Shown: positions 42,714 to 53,447 of the stretch, one piece after another | Position numbering within the stretch: position 1 is the stretch's first letter | How the letters are laid out: each line of letters starts with the position of its first letter | Source: Byssothecium circinans | Lineage: Eukaryota > Ascomycota > Dothideomycetes > Pleosporales > Massarinaceae | DNA: 64,000 nt | Direction of reading: 5' to 3' | NCBI GenBank assembly: GCA_010015675.1 | Contig: ML977007.1 | Span: 35,354 to 99,353 of the forward strand | The notes under the pieces: model-generated | Databases searched by the model: none | Told to the model about the DNA's origin: nothing | The model's input: the letters and a program-made list of their open reading frames with translations, nothing else | Translations under genes and position numbers: made by a program

Positions 42714-45585
42714 ATGTCAGAAAATGTACCCTTTGTAGGGCTACCGTCAGCCCCTTTGGCTTCAACACCGCTCGACGACATCTCCGAACGCTACGAGGAT
42801 TGCTTGACGTCGTTCAAAACGCTTCTCCAAAATCTCAGCCTTCCGGCAACTCCACCCACGGACGATGATGGCTATCTTGCTTCTAAAGCGCTGGAGCAAT
42901 ATGCCCGGTTTCGAACATGGGGCGAGGAAACCCGGGCCACATTACCTGCGGCATCGCGAGGCTCATTAGACGACACCTTGCGCAAGAATGAAAGCATGAA
43001 GCGCACTGCCACGAGCCTCATCTTAAAGATACAGAGACAAGTCAATAACTGTGAGTTACGAGGTACTGTGCCTTTCGTCTGGCGAAAAATCAGGGGGCAT
43101 TTTCATGATTCAAGCCATGAAAAGTGTACACGACGTCCCTCATCTTCACAATTATCTTCTGACTGATAACTCCAGCAATTCACCTGACGGGCCATCGGAA
43201 CCAAAGTCACCATGATGCACAGGAGAACATTCTGGAAGCGGATATTGACTCAGATATTGATACTGAACCAAGCTCAGATGAAGACGACATTGCGGATGGT
43301 ACAAATACGTCGTCAAAAATGGGTGCACAAGCGCGTATCTTTCGAAATCTAAAAGATGATATCGACTCACTATATCAGTTTTCGCTGCTCATCAGTCGAC
43401 CAGGGTTCATTCGCCAATATGTCCACTCTTCAAATCAAGCTTTCGATTCGAGAGTTTCGCATTTTTCGGCGTTCGATATTCTGCATGTTGAGGAGAAGGT
43501 ACACGAGTGGAATCGTCTGCGTCTTCCAGAAGCCGAGGAGGACAAGATCACACCTGGGATTGTAGAGTGGCGAGCTATGTTGGAACCATCTCCAACTTTG
43601 CACACTTTGGTGCGGAGGCTAGCCAGGGCTAATACAAAGCGTCGAGAGCAACTCTTATACTGGTCCAAACACCCGGATCAAGTACGAACGACTACCAGCA
43701 TATTGCTACCCCCAAAAACGACTGCCATTTCTGCAACTAGCATGGGTAAGAGCCGTTTAGGGAGAGCAGGTGGCGATCCAGCACACCGCCAAATGCTAGA
43801 AGAGGCGAAAAGCCAAGCACCTGCGTCTATCATGACGAAGAATACCTTCTCTACAGTGGTAGTGTCTGATTTACTCGGACCTCAGACAGTCGCTGGTCCG
43901 GCTCGCACCATATACGCAGAGTCAACAGTCGGAAACAAACAATCTAATCGCGTTCCGGATCTTCCGAATTCGGTATTGAAAGGAGATGTCTTTGAGTGTC
44001 CCTACTGTCGTCTACCATTAAGTTCTCAGCAAATGCAGATCCGTGCTGAATGGAAGTAAGCTGCCATCGCGATTTAGCGTACATCTACATGAGATGTTGA
44101 CTGACCTACTCAGGCGCCATGTTTTCCGAGACCTCAGACCATATATATGCACTTTCAAAGACTGTCAGAACGCAGATAAACAGTATCCGACACGGCATGA
44201 TTGGATATATCACGAGATGCAGATACACAGGAGGCAATGGGTATGCGAAGAGCACGATGCAAGGTTCCATTCTCGGGAAGCACTGCACGATCACCTTACC
44301 CAAGATCACAGTATATCCGTGCCGCAACAACAACTTTCTGTACTTATGGAGATGTCGGAACGACAATGTGACGAGATGGAAATTCTCCCATGCCCTCTAT
44401 GCCCAGATGAACGACGATTGAAAATTCTCCACAGCCATGTGGCCGAGCATCTGGAGTCAGTTGCGCTCTTTGTATTATCCGGGTATGATGGTACGTGGAT
44501 TCCCAACCCTCTACAGAGCAAGGCTTCGCATTTTTCAGGAGGTGCCGAAAGACGCAAAGGCGACTGATACCACTCGGAACAAACTTCACTAACTTTATGA
44601 CACTATTCTAGAAGCCGAAGAAGAGGAAAGAGATGATTCGAATGATGCCGCCGACGGAAACGCATCGACTAGGATACAGAATACCGATACATCCGATGGG
44701 TCCCAAAATCACAACGGCTCGGACTCTAGTCATGAGCACAAAGGAAAGACTACGCAGTGTGGTGACTGCAACCTCGAATGGAAACCAAGCAACGAAAACC
44801 CCACATGCCCAAGATGTGAATCAACATCGCTGACGAAACAAGAAAAAGTACCTGAGCGCGAGATCATCCTACTAGATCTTGATTCATATGTTTTCACACG
44901 AGAAGGCTTAGCTTTGTTTTCAATTCTTACAAGACAGGCAGAAGTAGTTGCCATGGTCTTGCGGTTCCTCACCGAACGCACACGCATACTCGATTCCAAC
45001 CTTCAAATAAAATCTAATTGTGCTACATTAAGCAGAGAAGCAGCAGCCACTGCGACCTATCTTCACAGTCACGGCCGGCTCATCGCCGCGGACATGAACT
45101 TAGACGACGAATTCCCCCCAACGCATCGGGACGGCATCGACTTACTGAACCAGGCTTTTCGCGACTCCAACTTTCTATGTTACATACAGTATGACCGGAC
45201 TGTCCGCAATTTGTTCGTCACGTTGATTAGTATCAACTACCATCTCGATCTTGAGCCTATTGAAGAGGTAAGGAACTTCGGGATTTGCTTGGAACTTTGT
45301 CTAAGATTGAATTAGCCTTGGTGCCGTCCTAAGTCTGGGCATCCTCCGAGACTCAATCTCGACGAGTCCGGATTGCACGCAAACATCGTCTCTAAAATGC
45401 CTCTGTTTGAGGTATTGTTCGACTATGCGTGGCTTCTAATACAGACGTTGGATCATTTGGTAAACAGTACAAAAGAATCGGACTTCGCAGATATGCCCGA
45501 TGCATTGAAGTCGCCCGTTCTTCCTTCTTCCTCGACAACGCCTTCCGACGAAGCGTTGATAGACCCGGTCGGGACACTGGTCTAG
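42714..45585 (+). CDS. AcuF-like C2H2 zinc-finger protein
   Basis: Five exons (42714-43050, 43176-44055, 44114-44490, 44612-45267, 45316-45585) join in frame to 839 aa. The N-terminal helical region (DISERYEDCLTSFKTLLQNL, LEQYARFRTWGEETR) is typical of fungal proteins with the 'acuF-like' zinc-finger module. That module follows: DVFECPYCRLPL, HVFRDLRPYICTFKDCQNAD, HDWIYHEMQIHRRQWVCEEH, HDHLTQDHS, then CPLCPDERR and HSHVAEHLESVALFVL. A Cys4 ribbon (CGDCNLEWK ... CPRCES) lies in exon 4, and a helical C-terminus ends the protein. It is likely nuclear or a signalling scaffold; the true role is unknown. Exons 4-5 could belong to a separate gene, but the phases fit one protein. Confidence 0.82.
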
Positions 45586-45840
45586 AGCCAAAACTGTCCA
45601 TCCAAAGGACTTTGCTCGCTGGAATGCCTACGTTGCCTACAGGAAAGAAACATACCAGGCTTACATGCGGGCTGTCAACATGCATTGTTCTAAATGGCGC
45701 ACAACGCAAGCTTTTCTAATACTGCATGGCTTTAAACTTTCTATTACTGTTGGTCTTTCAAACTGTCATTAGGTTCGGGTTTTATAAGCACCACTGCCTG
45801 CTGCTAGCGGTCCTGCAACAAACCATTCCATATAACAAGC

Positions 45841-46782
45841 CTATGCATTCGCCGAGATATAATCGAGAACGCTAGAAACTCTCGCGTACACTCCAGGAAA
45901 CCCTTCGCGACCGCACCCTGTACCCCATGAAACGACGCCAGTCAAGATTCCACCAATGACAGCCGGACCTCCACTGTCTTCTTGGCATGAGTCCCTTCCC
46001 ACTTCGCCTGCACACCACATCTGCTCTGTCACTCCGGAACGATACGCTTTGAGGCAGTCTGCCCGTGAGACAACAGGAACGTCGACTTTGAGGAGCGTAG
46101 GATTGGCGACAGGGCTACTCTCGGAAGTGTGTCCCCTGATCATGATTCAGCATTTGGTCTATCGTGTCAAAAGTCTGACGACGTCACGACGCTTCACCAA
46201 GGGCGAAAGCAAAGGTCACCGCGAAAGCGCGATAGAAAGATGCTTACCAGCCTGCGGCTGTGGCTATGGAGCCAGCGACCGGATCAGAGCCTGCCTTTGG
46301 TAATGTAGCGTATGCGATTGTCGAGCTTGTGCGGATTGGTGTGGCTAGCTTCAGTATGGCGACGTCCCATACAGGAGCAGAGTTGGTGCTGTTAGGATGA
46401 AGTGTGAAGCTTGCGACGGCGGCTAGCGTTCCACCGGATGCATAAGTCTTGAACGGTCAGACTTTGATCCATCGGAAGAACTTCTTCGAAGACGTACCAG
46501 AGTCCCAGCGCGCACCTGATATGCCCCTGCGGTTGGAGAGCGGCCTTGGAGGCAATGAGCGGCTGTCAGGACAGTGTCCTCGTTGATCAGAGAACCACCG
46601 CAGAAGTGCCGGCCGCCAGCCGATAACTGTACACTGACGATGAAGGGGAATTCGCCTAGTGCAGCTGAGGTTCCGCCGACGATGTTCACGGAGTTGATAT
46701 CGGATTGCGGTTCCGGGAGAGCCGCCGCCCAGGTGAATGCAGGCAGGGCCAAAGCGGTCAGAAATAATAACAAATTGGCCAT
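45841..46782 (-). CDS. secreted trypsin-like serine protease with altered oxyanion hole
   Basis: Three exons (46782-46498, 46447-46248, 46135-45841; introns 50 and 112 nt) give 259 aa. A signal peptide ([20 protein letters not shown]) and short propeptide precede the mature start [17 protein letters not shown]. The catalytic triad is present: His in VLTAAHC, Asp in WDVAILKL and Ser in EDSGGP. The residue before the catalytic Asp194-Ser195 pair is Glu ([10 protein letters not shown]) where nearly all S1 proteases have Gly193, whose backbone amide forms the oxyanion hole. GGA-to-GAA is a one-step G-to-A change. Activity may be reduced or specialised. The rest is intact, including [19 protein letters not shown]. 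Confidence 0.92.
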
Positions 46783-47848
46783 GGTATCGAGGTTGAGCGG
46801 TGCGATGAGCTGAGCTGGATGATGAGGGAAAATGAGCGTTTTTATCTGTAATTATGTTTTTCATACCTTCCTACACGAGATTCGCTCCCCGAGTCTTAGC
46901 ATAATTGGCAATATACCGACTCCCGGGGTTTTATCGATTATTCGGGCCCCCTTTTAAAAAGGGAAAGGCATGGGTCTATTAGGTAAGCAGAGACCCATGA
47001 TAGTGTAAAACCGTGGATCTCCAGTTGTATTCAAAAGAAAACGAATAATCAGAGTATAGTTTCCATAATAGCTTCGCCTACATATTTCTCGCGACTCCCA
47101 ATAGAACGGATATGGGATGAAGGTGGGCTTCAAGACCCAAAGAGAAGAGGATTACAGAAAGAGTTCATGCAACGTGCTCGACAGGGTAAGATGCCGAATT
47201 CAGATTCACGTAGAATCCGCCATAGATAATGTCTCGCGGCAGTTATGATATAGTGAACTGCGAAATCATATGCACTACCTGAAAATAAAGGTTATCTATG
47301 TTAGTACACTGTATTAAGTAGTAACTAGGCTAGAAATAGTAAATAATGTTACCTTAACCACTATCTTACCCCTTATAGCGATACTTTTACCCCTTACTAT
47401 CCTTTTAATAGTAGGTGGGGGAAGGAAGTAGGTAAAGATAGGAGTGGCACACGAGGAGTGAGATAGGGGTAAAAGGGGGCTGTTTACTCTTTTAAGCCTG
47501 TAATCTACCGTATCTAGAATATTTACACAAATACCCTCTATTCGCGGGTGGTGCATATGATTTCGCAGTTCACTAATGAAGCCCTTGAAGTCTCCTTTTA
47601 CATGCCCAATTGCATACTTAAGCCGATTCAGGAAGGCACGTACGCTAAGCCTAAATACAGGTCTAGCGTGGTGAATCCTACGCTTCAGCCTAAAAATACG
47701 AGATTTCGAGTCCCACGAGACCGACGCGTTATCTTCGCGATAGGTATATGAAAGTCACTCATTCCGCACGCATAATCCTCTTTTATGTTCCAAAACTTGT
47801 AAAACATCGCCTCTTCGAAGAACATTTGACGTCCCTAAGCCCCCGAGG
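46783..47848. other. intergenic, partly AT-rich repeat-like sequence
   Basis: Positions about 47290-47400 are AT-rich with many TA steps, as in RIP-mutated repeats. No termini or coding signature were found. The T-loop-like string near 47690 (gatttcgagtccc) lacks a matching D-arm and acceptor stem, so it is not called as a tRNA. Confidence 0.4.
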
Positions 47849-50071
47849 ATGCCTCCATCCCGCAACACCGAAGACCTCAACTCCCTATTCTCCGCACTTT
47901 CCTTACCCGAAGCACTATTCACCCTACCAGCAAATCCCAGGGGCTTCAATCTCGAAGTTATCAAGAGCCTACAGTTCGGTATGCGATCCCGTTCGACCTC
48001 ATGGACTCCAGCTCCTCCCCTGCTTATTGTAGTATCAATCTCACGTGACCAGACGAACCCGTCATCCCCAAAAGCACACTTTACTATCTCCTCGACCATA
48101 TTTTCGAAGGGAATTTACCTCACAGCGGCACAAAATCTACGCGTCCGTTGATAAGAGAGGATGAAGTTCCCCTCCAAGTGAAACCTTACTCGGAGTGGGC
48201 GCTAGCACCATTTTCGCACCGATCTTCTTGCCTTCAAGAACGTTTGCTGAACATGCCGGAGGATTTCCATGTCCCTATTTCTTCAGAATTCTCCGCCTTG
48301 CGGGCGCGAATATGGTTAGGTATAGGAAACCCGCATACACGCTGTCGCACAACCGAACTCCCCTGCAATGAGTCACCCAGATGAAGAGCGCCAATACCTC
48401 TCTGACAGAGATTCCACTAACTGAGTATATGTGCTTTAGGTCTCGTACCCATGTCTGGCGCTCGTTGGAAGCAGAAGAAACTCGACGACTGGCAAAACTG
48501 GCAGTTCTTATTCGAATACTTGTTCCAGGTCCTACGGGTGTTTATATGGATGGGCGATCCAGCGATCCAACGCGCCATCCAAGGTCACTTCAACCATGTC
48601 GCCGCCGAGCTCGAATTCTTCCAAAATGCCATTAATACGAGGAGAGAGCAGCTCGGCACAGTGTCCGAGCGCGTGGATCTCAAAAACCTTTGGCTTGAGT
48701 TCATCACGTCGACGTTCGAGACTATGGTTACAAGGACTCATACATGGTTCCACGATCGCATTCACGAGACCATTGCTCAAGCGCAGACTTGGTATAATAC
48801 CCAGGTGGAAGAGCACGGGGCTGAGAGTACGTAAAAGCCATAACATGAATCCGACGCTGGGATAATGACCGTGCCCACAGATTCGTATCAAGCCGCAGTG
48901 AAGTTTGGAGAATGCTTCTCCGATCTTTCGCGCATGCTAACGCTGGCTGATTTCTCTATGATGATGCCTCTAGACGGCTTCACAGGTTTCGCGGCCTCGC
49001 CCTCCGACTCCAAAGTCGTAGGCTCCATGTTCCCTCTACCCTTCCGACGGGACCAAATACACGACATGGAAGAAGCAATGTCGTGGCCGGCTGCTGAAAG
49101 CTCCGTCGATGACATCGAGGGCATGCAACGGTCGCCTGAGCGTTTCAGGGCCGTGATCAATGAAAGTATTGTCAAGCATGAAGAAATCCGGAAGCAGATG
49201 CGTGGCGAGCCGATTGTGTTGGGGCGAGAACATTGGATCACCATCATTCATTCGCGAACGAAGTGGTCACTGGATCATGGTGGACCGCAGGACCAACGAT
49301 GGGGTTTCGTGGCGTACATGCTCACGCATACACCGACGGACGAGCAGTGGACTGCTTTCCTTGCGAAACTGTATGCCGACTTTGCGCAGTCTGGGGAATG
49401 GGTCCAAGGCTTCGATGAAGTCAAAGAGAGAAAGGATCTTCAATGGATCGACGGAAAGAGGAGTGGGATACCGCACGATGATATCGAAGCTGCAAGACGG
49501 TAAGTCATTCATCCGTTTCAGTCTAATCCTCTTCGAAAGTGCGTTTGTTTGTCAATTGTCTGACGCAAAAACAAGACACTTCCTCCGTTTCCGCAACTCT
49601 CCCAGCATGCGCCGCCGCAATTGGACCCAAGACTTCCTTGTAATCGACACCGAGTCCTTCAGCTCGTACATGAACCCCTTTCCGCCTTCCCTCCCCGCTA
49701 CACCCCCAGCCCCTGGAACCATCACTGTCCCGGCCCAGGGCGACTTCGCAGGCTTCGTGAAAGTCATTGACACGTCGCCCTATCGACCCCATGTTCTCGC
49801 GCAACAAGCTCCCGGATATCGGAACGAATTGAAAGTCCTAGGCACTTTAGTGTTCGATGAGTTGTATCCGTTACTTGCTAGTTTGACGCTTAGACCGCGG
49901 GATCTATGGATGATGGCATGTTGGCATCCGATGCAGGTGTATGTGGGGCTTGCGACGGCGAGTCAGGAGAAGGGGTGGAGGGGTGTTTGGGAAGCTAGAG
50001 AAGTCATGTTCGGGGCTTTTGCGAGGTTGGTTGCACGACAACGGAGTAGCGGTGATATCAGATCAAGATAA
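47849..50071 (+). CDS. 632-aa protein of unknown family
   Basis: Five exons (47849-47978, 48053-48319, 48440-48826, 48881-49499, 49576-50071), all with GT-AG introns, join to 632 aa in a consistent phase chain. The protein has no signal peptide. Visible segments are a Trp-rich helical stretch (DDWQNWQFLFEYLFQVLRVF), long amphipathic helices (FHDRIHETIAQAQTWYNTQV), an acidic/His region (HDMEEAMSWPAAESSVDDIE), REHWITIIHSRTKW, and a C-terminal domain with FAGFVKVIDTSPYRPHVLAQ. I do not recognise the family. It is intact, well spliced and so probably expressed. The neighbouring genes give no clear hint. Confidence 0.8.
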
Positions 50072-50721
50072 ACGCCTGGCCAAGACTATAGACGCGTAGG
50101 TTTAGGTGGGCGTTCAATTTCATTATTACAGGCATGAAAGGAGTAAGCGTCACGCCACTTTTTGAATTCTGCACAATTTATACCGTTTCCGTGATTATAT
50201 CGGCAAGTTTACGGCCGTAATACACCATGTGTTCGTTGTTGATCTCTCGTATTCTATGTTTCAAGAAGTCGTATACGCCTCGTAACTCCCCGAGGACCCC
50301 GGCCAAGTCCGAAAGGAAACGAACCTGCGAATTCCAAACAGATGAAAGCCGGTAACAAACGTGAACTACAACTCAGAGAAAATATTAGAGGACGAGCGGC
50401 TTGAAGTAATATATTCAGAATGTTTTTTCAAGTAAACTTCAGCCTGTTGCTCATGTAGGAGTACATAGTGCTGCGCCTGCAGTGGTGTTAAAGGTGGTCG
50501 CTGACGTAGTGGAGACTTGTGGAGCCCGCTAGACCCAACGCTCCGGGAACTACGTCCAACTCCCTCTAAGAGTTCGTATGCTAGCCTACCTTAATCACCG
50601 TATCTATACACAGCCACTACAAATAGCATATAACCTTGATCCAATCCTAATTCACATCCAACACCATTCACTCCTTACATTTCTACATCTTCGATTCAAG
50701 ATTTATTTCCAATCACCCAAA
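50072..50721. other. intergenic, upstream of the xylanase gene
   Basis: The open frame continues upstream of the xylanase ATG to 50578 by chance; it is pyrimidine-rich leader sequence. No clear XlnR site was singled out. Confidence 0.4.
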
Positions 50722-51756
50722 ATGAAACTCCTCTCCCTCTCCCTCCTCCTCGTCTCCACCTCCGCCTCACACCCCCTCGCCCCCCGCCAAGCCCCCGACT
50801 CCCTCGACAAACTCATCAAAACCACCGGAAAACTCTACTTCGGCAACATTGCCGAGCAGTCCACCCTCTCCACGAGCAAATCCGCCGCAATCCTCCAACA
50901 AAACTTCGGCCAAATCACCCCCGAGTGGTCCATGAAATGGGAGGCCACGGAACCCACCCGAAACAACTTCAACTTCGCGCCCTCAGACGCAGTCGTAAAC
51001 TGGGCGGTTGCGAACAAGAAAAGCATCCGGGGCCACGCGCTACTATGGCATATCGCCCTGCCCAACTGGGTAAGCTCGATCACAGACAAAAAGGAGTTGA
51101 AGGCGGTGATTGAGAACCACGTCACGACCGTGGTGAAGCGGTGGAAAGGCAAGATCCGAGCCTGGGATGTATGCAACGAGATTTTCAACGACGACGGGAC
51201 ACTCCGAGACTCCGTCTTCAGCCGCGTCCTCGGCGAGGAGTTTGTGGGGATTGCGTTTCGGGCTGCGCGTGCGGCAGACCCAGAGGCAAAGCTGTATCTT
51301 AATGATTATAACCTCGATCATGCGGAGTGGACGAAATTGCCGGCTGTCGTGGCGAAGGTGAAGCAGTGGAAGGGGCAGGGGATTCCGATTGATGGGATTG
51401 GGTCGCAGACGCATCTTAATGCTGGTGAGTTGAATCCGTGGTTTTATGGGCGGGGATGTTTACTTATGCTTCTTCTAGGTGAATCTGGTGCGCTGGTGAA
51501 TGCTCTGCGTCAGCTTACTACTGCGAACGTTGAGGTTGCGGTCACTGAGCTTGATATTAAGGGTGCGTCGCCTAACGACTACAAGATCGCGGTTCAGGCT
51601 TGCTATTATGTTCCGAAATGCGTTGGGATTACGGTGTGGGGTATTCGCGATCCGGATTCGTGGCAGGCTGCAACGACGCCGCTGCTGTTCGATGCGAATT
51701 ATAACCCAAAGCCGGCGTATCAGGCGATTGCGGACTATCTCAAGAAGCCATACTAA
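50722..51756 (+). CDS. secreted GH10 endo-1,4-beta-xylanase
   Basis: Two exons (50722-51424 and 51479-51756) give 326 aa. The start at 50722 follows from the signal peptide [20 protein letters not shown] and a dibasic-like processing site (PRQ). GH10 motifs are [46 protein letters not shown], the acid/base Glu in [22 protein letters not shown] and the nucleophile Glu in [12 protein letters not shown], then WGIRDPDSW near the end. The 54-nt intron (GTGAGT...CTAG) is a multiple of three and contains no stop, so it reads through as protein; splicing restores the normal spacing ([12 protein letters not shown]). There is no carbohydrate-binding module. The enzyme cleaves the xylan backbone outside the cell. 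Confidence 0.95.
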   Translation: MKLLSLSLLLVSTSASHPLAPRQAPDSLDKLIKTTGKLYFGNIAEQSTLSTSKSAAILQQNFGQITPEWSMKWEATEPTRNNFNFAPSDAVVNWAVANKKSIRGHALLWHIALPNWVSSITDKKELKAVIENHVTTVVKRWKGKIRAWDVCNEIFNDDGTLRDSVFSRVLGEEFVGIAFRAARAADPEAKLYLNDYNLDHAEWTKLPAVVAKVKQWKGQGIPIDGIGSQTHLNAGELNPWFYGRGCLLMLLLGESGALVNALRQLTTANVEVAVTELDIKGASPNDYKIAVQACYYVPKCVGITVWGIRDPDSWQAATTPLLFDANYNPKPAYQAIADYLKKPY

Positions 51757-51935
51757 CCGATTTCAAGGCTGTTTCGGGCTGCACTTGATGATCTGTAATA
51801 ATAGTAGTTTATAATTATCAAAGTAACAGAAATTCATAAGCGCATACCCACCATATCCAAGACCGACACAACCGTCCACAACCTCAACAAACCTCACACC
51901 ATTCCTCCCAGCTATCTTCAACACCCTACACCACC

Positions 51936-52994
51936 CTACACCACCTGACACCTCACACACCCACAATCAAACCCCCAATTCTTCCTCAACACCGCCATCC
52001 TCTGCCCGCTGCTCAACTTCCGCTCCTCCCCGCTCAGATACGTAATACACAACTCCTCCCCCTTCGCAATATCCCTGCCGGATTTGAAATGCCACACCCG
52101 CCCCACCCTGTTCTTCTCAATACTCGGGTTACAAGAATGATTGAAGTAGGAAGCAGCAGGCCAGCATCCATAGCCGAAGAACTCGGAGCCGTCGTCTTCA
52201 AGGGAGCGGATACCAAAGGAGTTGTGTGAGTCGCGGGTGGACAGCAAGAATAGTGTTTCCGCAGTTACAAGGGGAAGTAGCGGAAGTGGAAGGACGGCGA
52301 GGAGGTGCAGGTAAGTTCGTGTAAAGGCGTGGAGATCATCGGTGCTGTGGTACGGTGTGTTGTCAATAGCGAGGGCCTCAACGCGCGGCCAGAGTGCAGC
52401 ATTGTTGTATTTCCAGAGAATGCCGCTGAGACAGAAGCTCATGATATCTGGCGAGATGGGTTGCACGAGCGCTTTTTGCAGTGCGTTGCGGTGCTGCTTT
52501 GTAGGCTTGACATGGCCGTTTGGTGCCTCCATCTCACGCTCGCCTGCGCGTGCAACCCGTATCAGCGCTGCCTGGGCAGCAGTCCCGTCCCACGCCTCCT
52601 TAATCGCCTTCACCGTCGGCCGTGGCAAATCCGCATCCACCATGTCCGCATCCTCTTTGCTCCGACCCTTAACCAGCCTTTCGACAGCAATCCAGGCCTT
52701 GACTCCGACTTCTCCATTCCATTGTTTCCATCTCTGTCTGCATTTCTCGTTGCAGAAGGCGAAGCCCAGTGTTTGATCACGTATCTTCAGGTCGCGTCCG
52801 TGCTCGTAGCCAAAGCAGTCTCCACAGACCTCTCTACGGTAATTGCGGAGAAGGACGTCGAGGGTGAGGTCTTCGGAGCGCCAGATCAGCGTATCGGCGG
52901 GAATGTCTTGCGTGGCGAAAACGGCACGACCGCAGTGTTGTGTATCGCGGATCTCGAAGAGGGGAGACGTGGGTGCGCCGGCTGGGAGTGTCAT
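51936..52994 (-). CDS. SET-domain (SMYD/Set5-like) lysine methyltransferase
   Basis: The single exon encodes 352 aa. The SET fold is split as in SMYD/Set5 proteins: an N-terminal part (GRAVFATQDIPADTLIWRSE), a Cys-rich insert (CGDCFGYEH ... FCNEKCRQRW) resembling a partial MYND-type zinc site, then the core with SYFNHSCNPSIEKN and GEELCITYLSGEERKL, and a post-SET FDCGCVRC. These form the S-adenosylmethionine and zinc sites. The likely substrate is a histone or another protein lysine. It is intact. The gene is convergent with the xylanase (180 bp between stops), and the intervening DNA contains ACCCTACACC repeats near 51926-51945. Confidence 0.9.
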   Translation of the reverse strand: MTLPAGAPTSPLFEIRDTQHCGRAVFATQDIPADTLIWRSEDLTLDVLLRNYRREVCGDCFGYEHGRDLKIRDQTLGFAFCNEKCRQRWKQWNGEVGVKAWIAVERLVKGRSKEDADMVDADLPRPTVKAIKEAWDGTAAQAALIRVARAGEREMEAPNGHVKPTKQHRNALQKALVQPISPDIMSFCLSGILWKYNNAALWPRVEALAIDNTPYHSTDDLHAFTRTYLHLLAVLPLPLLPLVTAETLFLLSTRDSHNSFGIRSLEDDGSEFFGYGCWPAASYFNHSCNPSIEKNRVGRVWHFKSGRDIAKGEELCITYLSGEERKLSSGQRMAVLRKNWGFDCGCVRCQVV

Positions 52995-53447
52995 AGTGAA
53001 GCGTTTTGAAGCGTAAGCGGTAGCGATGAGTTAGCAATAACGACAATTGCTTTGCTCAGTGCGTCCAGGCTTTCCAGGAGTGACTATACAATATCGACGA
53101 GGTAGCGAATGGAAAGATAGCAAACAACGAACGGGTGTCAGTTTCGTATGTCCCTAATGCTCATGGTGGAAGTGAAAGATCGGAGAAATTGTGCCATATT
53201 GAATATTCTGTACGGAATTTTGTGGAAACCGCGTGCTGTGTGTTGGAATGAGGAAGGAGGAGAAGAGAAATGGGAGGAAGACGTGTACCAAATTCTTTTT
53301 GTGTTCCTGGCTAAAAGGTTCTAGACCGGTTACCAGTAAGACGGTGTACGGAGATAGTGGCACGCGCGACGGAGATAGCGATAAGACATTGACTCCTTTT
53401 TCCCTCTGCCGATAGATGGCATTTTTTACCGCCGATCAATTCATCCC
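52995..53447. other. intergenic, no gene seen
   Basis: This is the upstream region of the SET gene and the 3' flank of the SMP-30-like gene. No recognisable element. Confidence 0.4.

Noticed and set aside
47680..47720. tRNA-like T-loop string near 47690
   Set aside because: No paired acceptor or anticodon arms could be drawn around it.
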